From: Spiribacter sp. 2438
Lineage (GTDB): Bacteria; Pseudomonadota; Gammaproteobacteria; Nitrococcales; Nitrococcaceae
DNA: 64,000 nucleotides
NCBI RefSeq assembly: GCF_009676705.1
Contig: NZ_CP046046.1
Span: forward strand, 1,612,001 to 1,676,000
Direction: 5' to 3'
Under the pieces are notes generated by a model. That model saw nothing but the letters and a program-made list of their open reading frames with translations. It ran no database searches and had not been told where the DNA came from. Both the position numbers and the translations under genes were made by a program. This document shows, one piece after another, positions 28,552 through 36,659 of the stretch. How positions within the stretch are numbered: the stretch's first letter is position 1; each line of letters starts with the position of its first letter.

Positions 28552-29432
28552 GAGCGCCGCTCTTCCCGCTCGGTCACGGGCGCCGCCTGTGGGGCGACCA
28601 TCAGCAGATGCAGCCGGCGGCTGTCCGCCCGCAACACCTCAAAGCGCAGGCCCTGTACGGAGACGGTTTCGCCACGCCGGGGCATATGGCCGGCATAGTT
28701 GGCGATGAGGCCACCGATGGTGTCGAACTCTTCTTCATCCAGCGCCGTGCCAAAGTGCTCATTGAACAGGTCGATGGGGGTGAGCGCCTTCACCACGGTC
28801 CGGCCATCATCGCTGCGACTCAGGATCCAGGTGTCCTCGTCCAGATCGTGCTCGTCGTCGATTTCGCCGACGATCTGCTCGATCACATCCTCGATGGTGA
28901 CAATGCCCGCCAGTCCGCCATATTCATCCACCACCACCGCCAGGTGGCTGCGGGATTCCTGAAACAGCTTGAGCAGCGCATCCAGGCGTTTACTTTCGGG
29001 GATGAAAAGCGCCGGGCGCAGCAACTCCCGCAACCGGAATTCCCGCTGCTGCTCGGGATTGAGGTAGGGCAAAAGATCCTTGGCGATCAGAATGCCAATG
29101 ACATCATCCCGATTGTCGCCGGTGACCGGAAAGCGGGAATGACCACTCTCGACGATGGTGGGGAGCAGGTCCCAGACGGATTCCGAGCGGGGCAGGACCG
29201 ACACCTGGGACCGGGGGATCATGATGTCCCGGGTCTGCAGATCCGCCACATGCAGGACGCCCTCGCACATGGACAGCGCATCCGCATCCATGACGTTCCG
29301 CTGATGCGCGCCCCGCAGGGCCTGCACCAACTCATCCCGATCCCTGGGCTCCTGGCCCCCTAATGCCTGACCGATCCGCCCCAGCCAGGTTCGCTGGCCG
29401 GGGCGACGACTCCCGGACTGATCCAATCCCAT
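28548..29432 (-). CDS. corC: CBS domain protein CorC/YbeX
   Basis: Cytoplasmic HlyC/CorC family protein of 294 residues: paired CBS domains at roughly 70-190 ([46 protein letters not shown]) and a C-terminal CorC/HlyC domain ([16 protein letters not shown]). It has been linked to magnesium/cobalt efflux and, for YbeX, to ribosome metabolism. The ybeY-corC-lnt order is conserved. A 97-base upstream gap contains two hairpins. Confidence 0.94.
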   Translation of the reverse strand: MGLDQSGSRRPGQRTWLGRIGQALGGQEPRDRDELVQALRGAHQRNVMDADALSMCEGVLHVADLQTRDIMIPRSQVSVLPRSESVWDLLPTIVESGHSRFPVTGDNRDDVIGILIAKDLLPYLNPEQQREFRLRELLRPALFIPESKRLDALLKLFQESRSHLAVVVDEYGGLAGIVTIEDVIEQIVGEIDDEHDLDEDTWILSRSDDGRTVVKALTPIDLFNEHFGTALDEEEFDTIGGLIANYAGHMPRRGETVSVQGLRFEVLRADSRRLHLLMVAPQAAPVTEREERRS

Positions 29433-29456
29433 TCCGCTCTTTTGTGCCTCAGTTAA

Positions 29457-29470
29457 CGACCTGACGGTCG
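29457..29470 (-). promoter_or_regulatory. Small hairpin upstream of corC
   Basis: CGACC and GGTCG pair around a 4-base loop, 25 bases upstream of the corC start and 3 bases from the larger hairpin. The corC ribosome site (GAGCGGA) lies between it and the ATG. Confidence 0.4.
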
Positions 29471-29473
29471 ATG

Positions 29474-29504
29474 GGTTAGCGCGCTGTGCCCCAGCGCCCT
29501 AACC
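29474..29504 (-). promoter_or_regulatory. 13-base-pair hairpin in the ybeY-corC gap
   Basis: The arms at 29474-29486 and 29492-29504 pair at 12 of 13 positions around a 5-base loop. It lies in the 97-base gap between ybeY and corC. No U tract follows on the minus strand, so it does not look like a standard terminator. It may be a processing or stability element, or an extragenic palindrome. Confidence 0.5.
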
Positions 29505-29529
29505 GATCCAAACCGCCGATCCGAGGCTC

Positions 29530-29967
29530 TCAGTCATAGGGATCCGAAAAACCCAGCCCGGCCAGAACACGCCGCTCCTGTTCCTCCATCAGACCGGCTT
29601 CCACGCTAGTCTCATGATCGTGCCCAAGCAAGTGCAATACCCCATGCACGGTCAGATGGGCCCAATGGGCGGTCACGTCCTTATTCTGTTCCCCGGCCTC
29701 GCGAATGACCACCGGTGCGCAGATCACCAGGTCTCCCAGCAGGGGCAAATCAACCCCCGGGGGCAGATCAGCGGGGAAGGAAAGCACATTGGTGGGCTTG
29801 TCCCGGCCACGATACCGACGGTTGAGTCGGCGCCCCTCGTCCTCGTCCACCACGCGAATGCCCAGTTCGGCATGGCGCCCCTGCAGGGCCGCGGTGGCCC
29901 AGCGATGAAAATCCTGTGGGTCGGGCACGGCGGCCCTGCTAAGACACTCAAAGTCGATGTCAGCCAT
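29530..29967 (-). CDS. ybeY: rRNA maturation endoribonuclease YbeY
   Basis: Single-strand-specific metalloendonuclease (145 residues) for 16S rRNA 3' processing and late ribosome quality control. The zinc site is the C-terminal [12 protein letters not shown] motif with three histidines, and the [15 protein letters not shown] region is the conserved substrate loop. It follows phoH after 12 bases, the widely conserved phoH-ybeY pair. Confidence 0.96.
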   Translation of the reverse strand: MADIDFECLSRAAVPDPQDFHRWATAALQGRHAELGIRVVDEDEGRRLNRRYRGRDKPTNVLSFPADLPPGVDLPLLGDLVICAPVVIREAGEQNKDVTAHWAHLTVHGVLHLLGHDHETSVEAGLMEEQERRVLAGLGFSDPYD

Positions 29968-29979
29968 GGGGGTGCGGTG

Positions 29980-30966
29980 TCAGCGGCTTGCTGCTCCGTC
30001 CTCGCGCTGGTCATAAGCGCGAACGATCCGCTGGACCAGGTCATGACGGACCACGTCATGGGCATTGAAGAAGGTGAAACTGACGCCGTCGATGTCGTGC
30101 AGCACGTCCACCGCATCCCTCAGCCCAGAGGTCTTGCCGGCGGGCAGGTCGATCTGGGTGACATCCCCGGTCACCACCGCGGTTGAGCCAAATCCCAGGC
30201 GGGTCAGGAACATTTTCATTTGCTCGACAGTGGTGTTCTGCGCTTCATCCAGAATGATGAAGGCACCATTCAGCGTCCGGCCTCGCATGTAGGCCAGCGG
30301 AGCCACCTCGATGACGTTACGCTCGATGAGCTTGTTCACCCGCTCGAAGCCGAGCATTTCGAACAGCGCGTCATAAAGGGGCCGCAGATAGGGATCCACC
30401 TTCTGGGCCAGGTCGCCGGGCAGAAACCCCAGCCGCTCTCCGGCTTCCACCGCAGGGCGAACCAGCACCAGGCGCTGGACCCGCTCCTGCTGCAGCGCCT
30501 CCACCGCGCTGGCCACCGCCAGATAGGTCTTGCCAGTCCCTGCCGGGCCCACGCCGAAATTCAGGTCGCAGCCTCGAATCGCTGTCAGATAATTACGCTG
30601 GCTAGGACCCCGCCCGCGGATCATGCCCTTGCGCGTGTGAATCACCACTTCCCCGGAAGTATCAGAGGAGCGGGCGCCCTCGGTGTCAACTTCGGCTTCG
30701 GTGCTGCGCAACTGCAAGTGCACATTTTCGGCGCCGATGGTTTCCCGGGCAGTGCTTTCGTAGAGAGCGCGAATGACCTCGCCCGCCATACTGGCCGAGT
30801 CGTCCTCGCCGATGACCCGGAAGCGGTGCCCGCGATTTTCGATCTCGACACCCAGCTGACGCTCGACCTGCCGGAGGTTTTCATCAAACTGGCCACACAG
30901 GTTGGCCAGACGGTCGTTATCCGGGGGCGAGAGGGTGAAGTCGATGGCTTCGGGACGCGCGCTCAA
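29980..30966 (-). CDS. ybeZ: PhoH family ATPase (YbeZ)
   Basis: Cytoplasmic P-loop ATPase of 328 residues, an RNA-associated partner of YbeY. The Walker A is GPAGTGKT at 140-147 and the Walker B region is [11 protein letters not shown]; an N-terminal KH-like portion precedes. The family resembles the helicase half of superfamily 1 proteins. The start overlaps the miaB stop by 4 bases. Confidence 0.95.
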   Translation of the reverse strand: MSARPEAIDFTLSPPDNDRLANLCGQFDENLRQVERQLGVEIENRGHRFRVIGEDDSASMAGEVIRALYESTARETIGAENVHLQLRSTEAEVDTEGARSSDTSGEVVIHTRKGMIRGRGPSQRNYLTAIRGCDLNFGVGPAGTGKTYLAVASAVEALQQERVQRLVLVRPAVEAGERLGFLPGDLAQKVDPYLRPLYDALFEMLGFERVNKLIERNVIEVAPLAYMRGRTLNGAFIILDEAQNTTVEQMKMFLTRLGFGSTAVVTGDVTQIDLPAGKTSGLRDAVDVLHDIDGVSFTFFNAHDVVRHDLVQRIVRAYDQREDGAASR

Positions 30967-32342
30967 CCCGCCACACCAATGTCATCGACCTGAAGGTCCG
31001 GCTCCCGCGCGAGGTCGATACCGACCATTTCGCCACGCAGGGAATGCGCCAGCGCCTCGGTGATGCGAACGTTCACGAAGCGGCCGATCAACCGCCGATT
31101 GCCCGGGAAATTCACCACCCGGTTGTTTTCGGTGCGCCCCTTGATCTCGGCGGCGTCCTTTTTGGATACGCCATCCACCAGCACCGACTCCACGCGCCCC
31201 ACCATGGCTTCACTGATGGCGGCCGCGTTGGCATCCAGGGTCTTCTGCAACCGCTGCAGGCGCGCTTTCTTGTCCTCCAGGGATGCCGCGTCCGGCAGCT
31301 GCGCAGCAGGGGTACCCGGTCGCTTCGAGTAAATAAAACTGAAGGACTGGTCGAAACCCACCTGCTCCACCAGATCCATGGTGGCTTCGAAGTCCTTGCG
31401 CATTTCGCCGGGGAAACCAATGATGAAATCCGACGACAGGGTGAGATCCGGGCGCGCCTCCCGCAGCCGGTTCACCAGGTCGAGGAAATACTCACGGGTG
31501 TGGTTGCGCTTCATGAGCGTGAGGATGTTGTCCGAGCCGCTCTGCACCGGCAGGTGCAGGTGCCCCACCAGTTCGGGGACCTCGGCGTAGGCGTCCACCA
31601 GGGACTGATTGAAATCCAGCGGATGAGAGGTGGTGAAGCGTATCCGCTCGATGCCATCGATGGCCGCAATGTAGTGGATAAGCAGCCCCAGATCCGCCCG
31701 CTCTCCCTCATCGGTGGGGCCGTCGTAACCATTGACGTTCTGGCCCAGCAGCGTGACTTCCCGCACCCCCTGCTCTGCCAGCTCCGCGCACTCGGCCAGC
31801 ACATCCTCAAACGGCCGACTGATTTCTTCGCCCCGGGTGTAGGGCACCACGCAGAAGCTGCAGTACTTGCTGCAGCCTTCCATGATGGAGACGAAGGCCG
31901 TGGGGCCCTCTGCTCGTGGCTCGGGCAGGCGGTCGAATTTCTCGATCTCCGGGAAGCTGATGTCCACCACCGCGCGACCGCTGTCGCGGGCCTGTTTCAC
32001 CATGTCCGGCAAGCGGTGCAGTGTCTGCGGCCCGAACACCATGTCCACAAAGGGAGCGCGCTCGACGATGGCGGCGCCTTCCTGACTGGCCACGCAACCG
32101 CCCACACCGATCAGCGTCCCCGGCCGGGCGGCCTTGAGTTCGCGCCAGCGGCCCAGCTCGGAGAACACCTTCTCCTGGGCCTTTTCGCGGATGGAGCAGG
32201 TGTTGAGCAGGATAACGTCGGCTTCTTCCGGCGTTTTGACCCGCTGATAGTCACCCTCGGCGGCAAGCACATCCACCATCTTGATGGAGTCGTACTCATT
32301 CATCTGGCAGCCGTGGGTTCGAACGTAAACCTTCTGTGTCAT
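30963..32342 (-). CDS. miaB: tRNA-2-methylthio-N6-dimethylallyladenosine synthase MiaB
   Basis: Radical-SAM methylthiotransferase that converts i6A37 to ms2i6A37 in tRNAs reading UNN codons. 459 residues from the ATG at 32342; the frame extends 12 codons further without support. The auxiliary cluster cysteines are C12, C49 and C83, and the radical SAM CxxxCxxC is C157, C161 and C164 in [11 protein letters not shown]-terminal TRAM domain follows. It heads the miaB-phoH-ybeY-corC-lnt block, 54 bases after manC. Confidence 0.96.
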   Translation of the reverse strand: MTQKVYVRTHGCQMNEYDSIKMVDVLAAEGDYQRVKTPEEADVILLNTCSIREKAQEKVFSELGRWRELKAARPGTLIGVGGCVASQEGAAIVERAPFVDMVFGPQTLHRLPDMVKQARDSGRAVVDISFPEIEKFDRLPEPRAEGPTAFVSIMEGCSKYCSFCVVPYTRGEEISRPFEDVLAECAELAEQGVREVTLLGQNVNGYDGPTDEGERADLGLLIHYIAAIDGIERIRFTTSHPLDFNQSLVDAYAEVPELVGHLHLPVQSGSDNILTLMKRNHTREYFLDLVNRLREARPDLTLSSDFIIGFPGEMRKDFEATMDLVEQVGFDQSFSFIYSKRPGTPAAQLPDAASLEDKKARLQRLQKTLDANAAAISEAMVGRVESVLVDGVSKKDAAEIKGRTENNRVVNFPGNRRLIGRFVNVRITEALAHSLRGEMVGIDLAREPDLQVDDIGVAG

Positions 32343-32396
32343 GGCTTGCAGAATACTAGGGCCGTACCCGCCGAACAATCGGCACCCGCCACTCGC

Positions 32397-33836
32397 TCAG
32401 CGGCCGTAGCGGTCCTCGAGACGGGTGATGTCATCCTCACCCAGATAGCTGCCGGACTGAACCTCTACCAGCTCCAGCGGGATATGCCCCGGATTCTCCA
32501 GGCGATGAATCTCGCCCAGCGGAATGTAAGTGGACTGATCCTCACCCAGCAGGAATACGTCTTCGCCCCGGGTAACCCGGGCGGTGCCCCGAACCACCAC
32601 CCAATGTTCGGCCCGATGATGATGCATCTGAAGAGAGAGCTGACAGCCGGGTTTGACCACAATGCGCTTGACCTGGAACCGCTCGGCGCGGATCAGCCCC
32701 TCGTAACTCCCCCAGGGACGATGCACCTGCCGGTGCTCCACCGCCTCGTTACGCCGGTCATCCTGGAGCCGCTGCACGATGGCCTTGACGTCCTGAACCC
32801 GGTCACGGGGCGCCACCAGCACCGAATCCGCGGTCTCCACCACCACGCAGTCCTCCAGCCCGATGGCCGCCACCAGGCGGCTCTCGGCACGCAGGTAGCT
32901 GCCATGGCTGTCCTCCGCGACCACGTCGCCCAGTAACACGTTGCCGTCGGCATCCGGCGTGCCGGCCCCCATGAGGGTTTCCCAGGAGCCCAGGTCGGTC
33001 CAGCCGGCATCCAGCGGCACCACGGCGGCATTGCGGGTGGCTTCCATGACCGCAAAATCGATGGAGTCACTGGGGCATTGCCGAAAGCCCTCATCGGCCA
33101 GGCGGACAAAATCCAGATCCTGCCCGGCGCCGTCCAGGGCGGCCCGGGCACCCTCCAGGATCGCCGGCGCGTGGACCTCGAGTTCTTCCAGAAACTGCGC
33201 CGCCCGCATGACAAACATGCCAGCGTTCCAATAGAAACCGCCGTGTTCCAGGAATGCCTCGGCGCGCTCCGCCTCCGGTTTCTCGACGAACCGTGCCACT
33301 CGGTAAACCGGGCCCCCCTCACCAAGGGCTGTCCCCGCTTCGATGTAGCCGTAGCCGGTTTCCGGCCGGTCGGGCACCACCCCGAAAGTCACCAGCCAGC
33401 CCGCCTGCGCTGCCTGGACCGCTGTTTCCAGTGCCGCCCGGAGCCGCGCGGGCGCATCGACCAGGTGGTCCGCCGGGAACACCGCCAGTACCGCCTCCGG
33501 CTCGTCCCGGACCGCCTGCAGCGCCGCCACAGCCACAGCGGGGGCGGTGTTGCGTCCCACCGGTTCCAGCAGGATCCGCGCCGGACCCAACGGGTTGTCT
33601 CGGAGCTGTTCGGCCACCAGAAAACGATGATCCTGATTGCAGACCACCAGGGGGGCGGCGAGCCGGATGTCGCCGGCGAGCCGGTCCAGGGTCTGCTGCA
33701 CCAGGGTTCGCCCGGTGGCCGCAACGTCCAGAAACTGCTTGGGGTAAGCCTCCCGGGACAGGGGCCAGAGCCGCGACCCCACGCCGCCGGAGAGGATCAC
33801 GGGAATGACCGGTGGGTGTTCCGTCGACCGGCTCAT
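32397..33836 (-). CDS. manC: Mannose-1-phosphate guanylyltransferase / mannose-6-phosphate isomerase
   Basis: Bifunctional type II enzyme that interconverts fructose-6-P and mannose-6-P and makes GDP-mannose. 479 residues: an N-terminal nucleotidyltransferase with [25 protein letters not shown] and VEKP motifs, and a C-terminal cupin isomerase ([26 protein letters not shown]). With ugd it supplies sugar nucleotides for polysaccharide or LPS, although no glycosyltransferase is nearby. It overlaps ugd by 4 bases. Confidence 0.95.
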   Translation of the reverse strand: MSRSTEHPPVIPVILSGGVGSRLWPLSREAYPKQFLDVAATGRTLVQQTLDRLAGDIRLAAPLVVCNQDHRFLVAEQLRDNPLGPARILLEPVGRNTAPAVAVAALQAVRDEPEAVLAVFPADHLVDAPARLRAALETAVQAAQAGWLVTFGVVPDRPETGYGYIEAGTALGEGGPVYRVARFVEKPEAERAEAFLEHGGFYWNAGMFVMRAAQFLEELEVHAPAILEGARAALDGAGQDLDFVRLADEGFRQCPSDSIDFAVMEATRNAAVVPLDAGWTDLGSWETLMGAGTPDADGNVLLGDVVAEDSHGSYLRAESRLVAAIGLEDCVVVETADSVLVAPRDRVQDVKAIVQRLQDDRRNEAVEHRQVHRPWGSYEGLIRAERFQVKRIVVKPGCQLSLQMHHHRAEHWVVVRGTARVTRGEDVFLLGEDQSTYIPLGEIHRLENPGHIPLELVEVQSGSYLGEDDITRLEDRYGR

Positions 33837-35188
33837 GCTCCGTCGCCCTGCTGGACCGGCGCCACCGACGGACGGCCGATGGCGTAATAATGAAAGCCGA
33901 GCCCGGCCAGGTATTCCGGATCGAAGAGATTTCGGCCATCAAAGATCACCGGTTCCGACAGCCGGTCGGCGATACCCCGGAAGTCGGGGCTGCGAAAGAG
34001 GTTCCACTCGGTCATGATCACCAGCGCATCGGCGTTCTCCAGAGCCGCCTCCGGACTGTCGCACAGCACCAGGTCGTCGCGGTCGCCATAGATCCCGCGG
34101 GTTTCTTCCATCGCCTTGGGATCGAAGGCCTGGACCACCGCTCCGGCTTCCCAGAGCGATTCCATCAGCCGCCGGCTGGCGGCCTCCCGCATGTCGTCGG
34201 TATTGGGCTTGAAAGCCAGCCCCCAGATCGCAAACCGCCGGCCACTGATCCGGCCCTGGAAGTGCTCGCGAATGCGCTGAAACACATAATGTTTCTGGCG
34301 GTCGTTGACCTCTTCCACCGCCTGCAGCAGTTGCGGGACGTAATCCACGTCATGGGCGGTCCGGGCCAGGGCCTGCACGTCCTTGGGGAAGCAGGAGCCG
34401 CCATAGCCGGCGCCCGGGTAAATGAAGTGATAACCGATCCGGGGGTCCGATCCGATACCGATTCGGACTCGCTCGATGTCCGCGCCGACGCGATCGGCGA
34501 TATTGGCCAGTTCGTTCATGAAACTGATCTTGGTGGCCAGCATGGCGTTGGCGGCATATTTGGTGAGCTCCGCCGAGCGCACATCCATGCTGATCAGTCG
34601 ATCGCGATTGCGGTTGAAGGGCGCATAAAGGGCATGCAGCTGCTCCAGGGCGTGTTCATCGTCGCTGCCGACAATGACCCGCTCGGGCTTCATGAAATCT
34701 TCCACCGCGGCGCCTTCCTTCAGGAACTCCGGATTGGACACCACGGCATAGTCGAAGGCTACGCCCCGCTCGGCGAGAACCCGGTCAACGGTCTCACGCA
34801 CCCGGTCCGCCGTGCCCACCGGCACCGTGGATTTGTCGATAATGACCCGGTAGCCATCCATGTGCTCGGCGATGGTGGCGGCCACGGTGACCACATGACG
34901 CAGATCCGCCGAACCGTCCTCGTCCGGCGGCGTGCCCACTGCAATGAACTGAAACTCCCCGTGCCGGACCCCCAGAGCGGCATCGTCGGTGAACCGCAGC
35001 CGCCCCGCCTCGCGATTGCGCTTGACCATGGTCTCGAGGCCCGGTTCGTAAATGGGGATTTCGCCCCGGTTGAGGCGCTGGATCTTGCCGTCATCGACAT
35101 CGACGCAGACCACGTCGTTGCCCACTTCCGCAAAACACGCGCCGGTAACCAGCCCGACGTAACCGGTGCCGAAAATGGTGACCCGCAT
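33833..35188 (-). CDS. ugd: UDP-glucose 6-dehydrogenase
   Basis: Oxidises UDP-glucose to UDP-glucuronate with two NAD. 451 residues: Rossmann motif [17 protein letters not shown] at the N-terminus, [10 protein letters not shown], and the catalytic cysteine C266 in [11 protein letters not shown]. The sequence fits Ugd rather than GDP-mannose dehydrogenase, but because manC is adjacent I keep AlgD-type activity as an unlikely alternative. Product feeds exopolysaccharide or sugar modification. Confidence 0.91.
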   Translation of the reverse strand: MRVTIFGTGYVGLVTGACFAEVGNDVVCVDVDDGKIQRLNRGEIPIYEPGLETMVKRNREAGRLRFTDDAALGVRHGEFQFIAVGTPPDEDGSADLRHVVTVAATIAEHMDGYRVIIDKSTVPVGTADRVRETVDRVLAERGVAFDYAVVSNPEFLKEGAAVEDFMKPERVIVGSDDEHALEQLHALYAPFNRNRDRLISMDVRSAELTKYAANAMLATKISFMNELANIADRVGADIERVRIGIGSDPRIGYHFIYPGAGYGGSCFPKDVQALARTAHDVDYVPQLLQAVEEVNDRQKHYVFQRIREHFQGRISGRRFAIWGLAFKPNTDDMREAASRRLMESLWEAGAVVQAFDPKAMEETRGIYGDRDDLVLCDSPEAALENADALVIMTEWNLFRSPDFRGIADRLSEPVIFDGRNLFDPEYLAGLGFHYYAIGRPSVAPVQQGDGA

Positions 35189-35206
35189 TGTCCCTCCCTG
35201 GTGCCG

Positions 35207-35920
35207 TCAGTCGGCGGTAATGGCCGCTTCCAGTGCGACTTTCATCATGTCCTGAAAGCTGTTCTGGCGCTCATCGGCGCTGGTGGATGCCCCGGTGATG
35301 ACGTGATCGCTGACCGTGAGGATGCTCACGGCCCGCTTGCCGGCCTCCGCGGCAGCCCCGTAAAGCCCCGCAGCCTCCATCTCCACCGCCAGAATGCCGT
35401 GGGCTTTCATTTTCTCAAAGAAATCCGGCCGGGGGTTGTAGAAAAGCTCCGACGAGAAAACATTGCCGACCCGATGGGGCAGATTGGCGCTCCGCGCGGC
35501 ACCCACGGTGGCTTCCAGCAGACCATAGTCAGCGATGGCGGCGAAGTCACAACCGCCGAAACGGGTGCGGTTGACGCTGGAGTCCGTGGACGCCCCCATG
35601 GCGATAATCACGTCCCGCACTTCCACATCCGGCAGCACCCCGCCGCAGGTGCCAACCCGAATGATCTTCTCAACCCGGTATTCGTTGAATAGCTCAAAGG
35701 CGTAAATGGACATGGACGGAATACCCATGCCCGAGCCCATCACGGACACCGGTTGCCCCCGATAATGCCCGGTATAGCCCAGCATGTTCCGGGTGGCGGT
35801 GACCTCGCGGGCGTCCTCCAGATACTGCTCCGCGATGACTCTGGCCCGCAGCGGGTCGCCCGGCATGAGGACGGTCTCGGCAAAATCACCGGGTTCGGCG
35901 CTAATGTGCGGCGTGGCCAT
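35207..35920 (-). CDS. deoD: Purine-nucleoside phosphorylase DeoD
   Basis: Hexameric phosphorylase of 237 residues that splits purine nucleosides into base and ribose-1-phosphate for salvage. Signatures are VLMPGDPLRA, VGTCGG, VEMEAAGLY and SDHVITG, whose aspartate activates the base. An AAGGAG ribosome site precedes the ATG. It is the first gene of the long minus-strand run and is divergent from the HAD phosphatase gene across a 138-base gap. Confidence 0.95.
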   Translation of the reverse strand: MATPHISAEPGDFAETVLMPGDPLRARVIAEQYLEDAREVTATRNMLGYTGHYRGQPVSVMGSGMGIPSMSIYAFELFNEYRVEKIIRVGTCGGVLPDVEVRDVIIAMGASTDSSVNRTRFGGCDFAAIADYGLLEATVGAARSANLPHRVGNVFSSELFYNPRPDFFEKMKAHGILAVEMEAAGLYGAAAEAGKRAVSILTVSDHVITGASTSADERQNSFQDMMKVALEAAITAD

Positions 35921-36032
35921 GGATACTCTCCTTGTCCCGAGAAAACAGTGAATCAGCCGCGAACTTTACTGCCCGGGCCCCGCCATGACCAGCCGCGGAA
36001 CACGTGCAACCGCCGACCGGGCCATGCAGAAT

Positions 36033-36049
36033 GCGGTTTCATTAACCGC
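36033..36049 (+). promoter_or_regulatory. Inverted repeat upstream of the HAD-ligase unit
   Basis: GCGGTT and AACCGC are separated by 5 bases (TCATT), ending 9 bases before the ATG at 36059 and touching its GGAG ribosome site. It could be an operator or an RNA hairpin that gates translation. The remaining 138-base gap shared with deoD holds several GC-rich palindromes (CCGCGG) but no confident promoter. Confidence 0.4.
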
Positions 36050-36058
36050 GGAGCGGCC

Positions 36059-36658
36059 ATGAACGCCAACAATGCCCTTGCCCTGTTCGATCTGGACGGG
36101 ACGCTGACCCGGCGGGACACCCTCAGCGACCTGCTGGTGCGGCAGTTCGGCCTCATGCGCTGCATCGCGGCCGGGATTCGGCTGTCCCCTGCCCTGCTGG
36201 GGGTGCTGGTGGGCGCCGTTCACCGGGACGTGGCCAAGGTTCAGGTCCTGACCCACTTTTTCGGGGGCATGCCCGAGACGGAGTTCGAGGCCATGGGCCG
36301 CCATTACGCCCTCAACCACCTGGAAAAACTGCTCCGTCCCCAGGCCAGGGAACGACTGGACTGGCATCGTGCCGAAGGCCATCGAGTCATTGTCATTTCC
36401 GCCTCGGCGGTGGACTGGATCCGGCCATGGACCGATGCGCAGGGTATTGAAGTGCTGGCGACGGAGATGGAGCGGCGCGACGGAATGATCACCGGGCAAC
36501 TGGAAGGACCGAACTGTCGGTGCGAAGAAAAGATCAGACGGTTGAGAATACGGCTCGATCCGGATGACTATCATCCGGTCTATGCCTACGGCGATACGGA
36601 AGGAGACACTGCCATGCTGGCCATTGCCGACTATCCGGTCTATCGAGGGCTGCGCTGA
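36059..36658 (+). CDS. HAD-superfamily subfamily IB phosphatase (PSPase-like)
   Basis: Cytoplasmic HAD phosphatase of 199 residues. Motif I is FDLDGTLT with nucleophile D11 and acid D13, motif II is VISASA, motif III the lysine of EEKIRRL and motif IV YGDTEGD. The helical cap resembles phosphoserine-phosphatase-like HAD-IB proteins; some relatives act on lysophosphatidic or other phospholipid phosphates, but the substrate here is unknown. ATG 36059 has GGAG 5 bases upstream. The next gene starts one base after this stop, so the two are almost certainly one transcriptional unit with a joint lipid-related role. Confidence 0.86.
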   Translation: MNANNALALFDLDGTLTRRDTLSDLLVRQFGLMRCIAAGIRLSPALLGVLVGAVHRDVAKVQVLTHFFGGMPETEFEAMGRHYALNHLEKLLRPQARERLDWHRAEGHRVIVISASAVDWIRPWTDAQGIEVLATEMERRDGMITGQLEGPNCRCEEKIRRLRIRLDPDDYHPVYAYGDTEGDTAMLAIADYPVYRGLR

Positions 36659-36659
36659 C

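Noticed and set aside
32343-32396. Promoter for miaB (TTGTTC, 17 bases, TATTCT)
   Set aside because: The -35 matches only 3 of 6 bases, and the box lies so near the ATG that the leader would be almost absent; not convincing.
33833-35188. GDP-mannose dehydrogenase (AlgD) and an alginate-type locus, suggested by adjacent manC
   Set aside because: The sequence fits UDP-glucose dehydrogenase better, and no alginate polymerisation genes are present.
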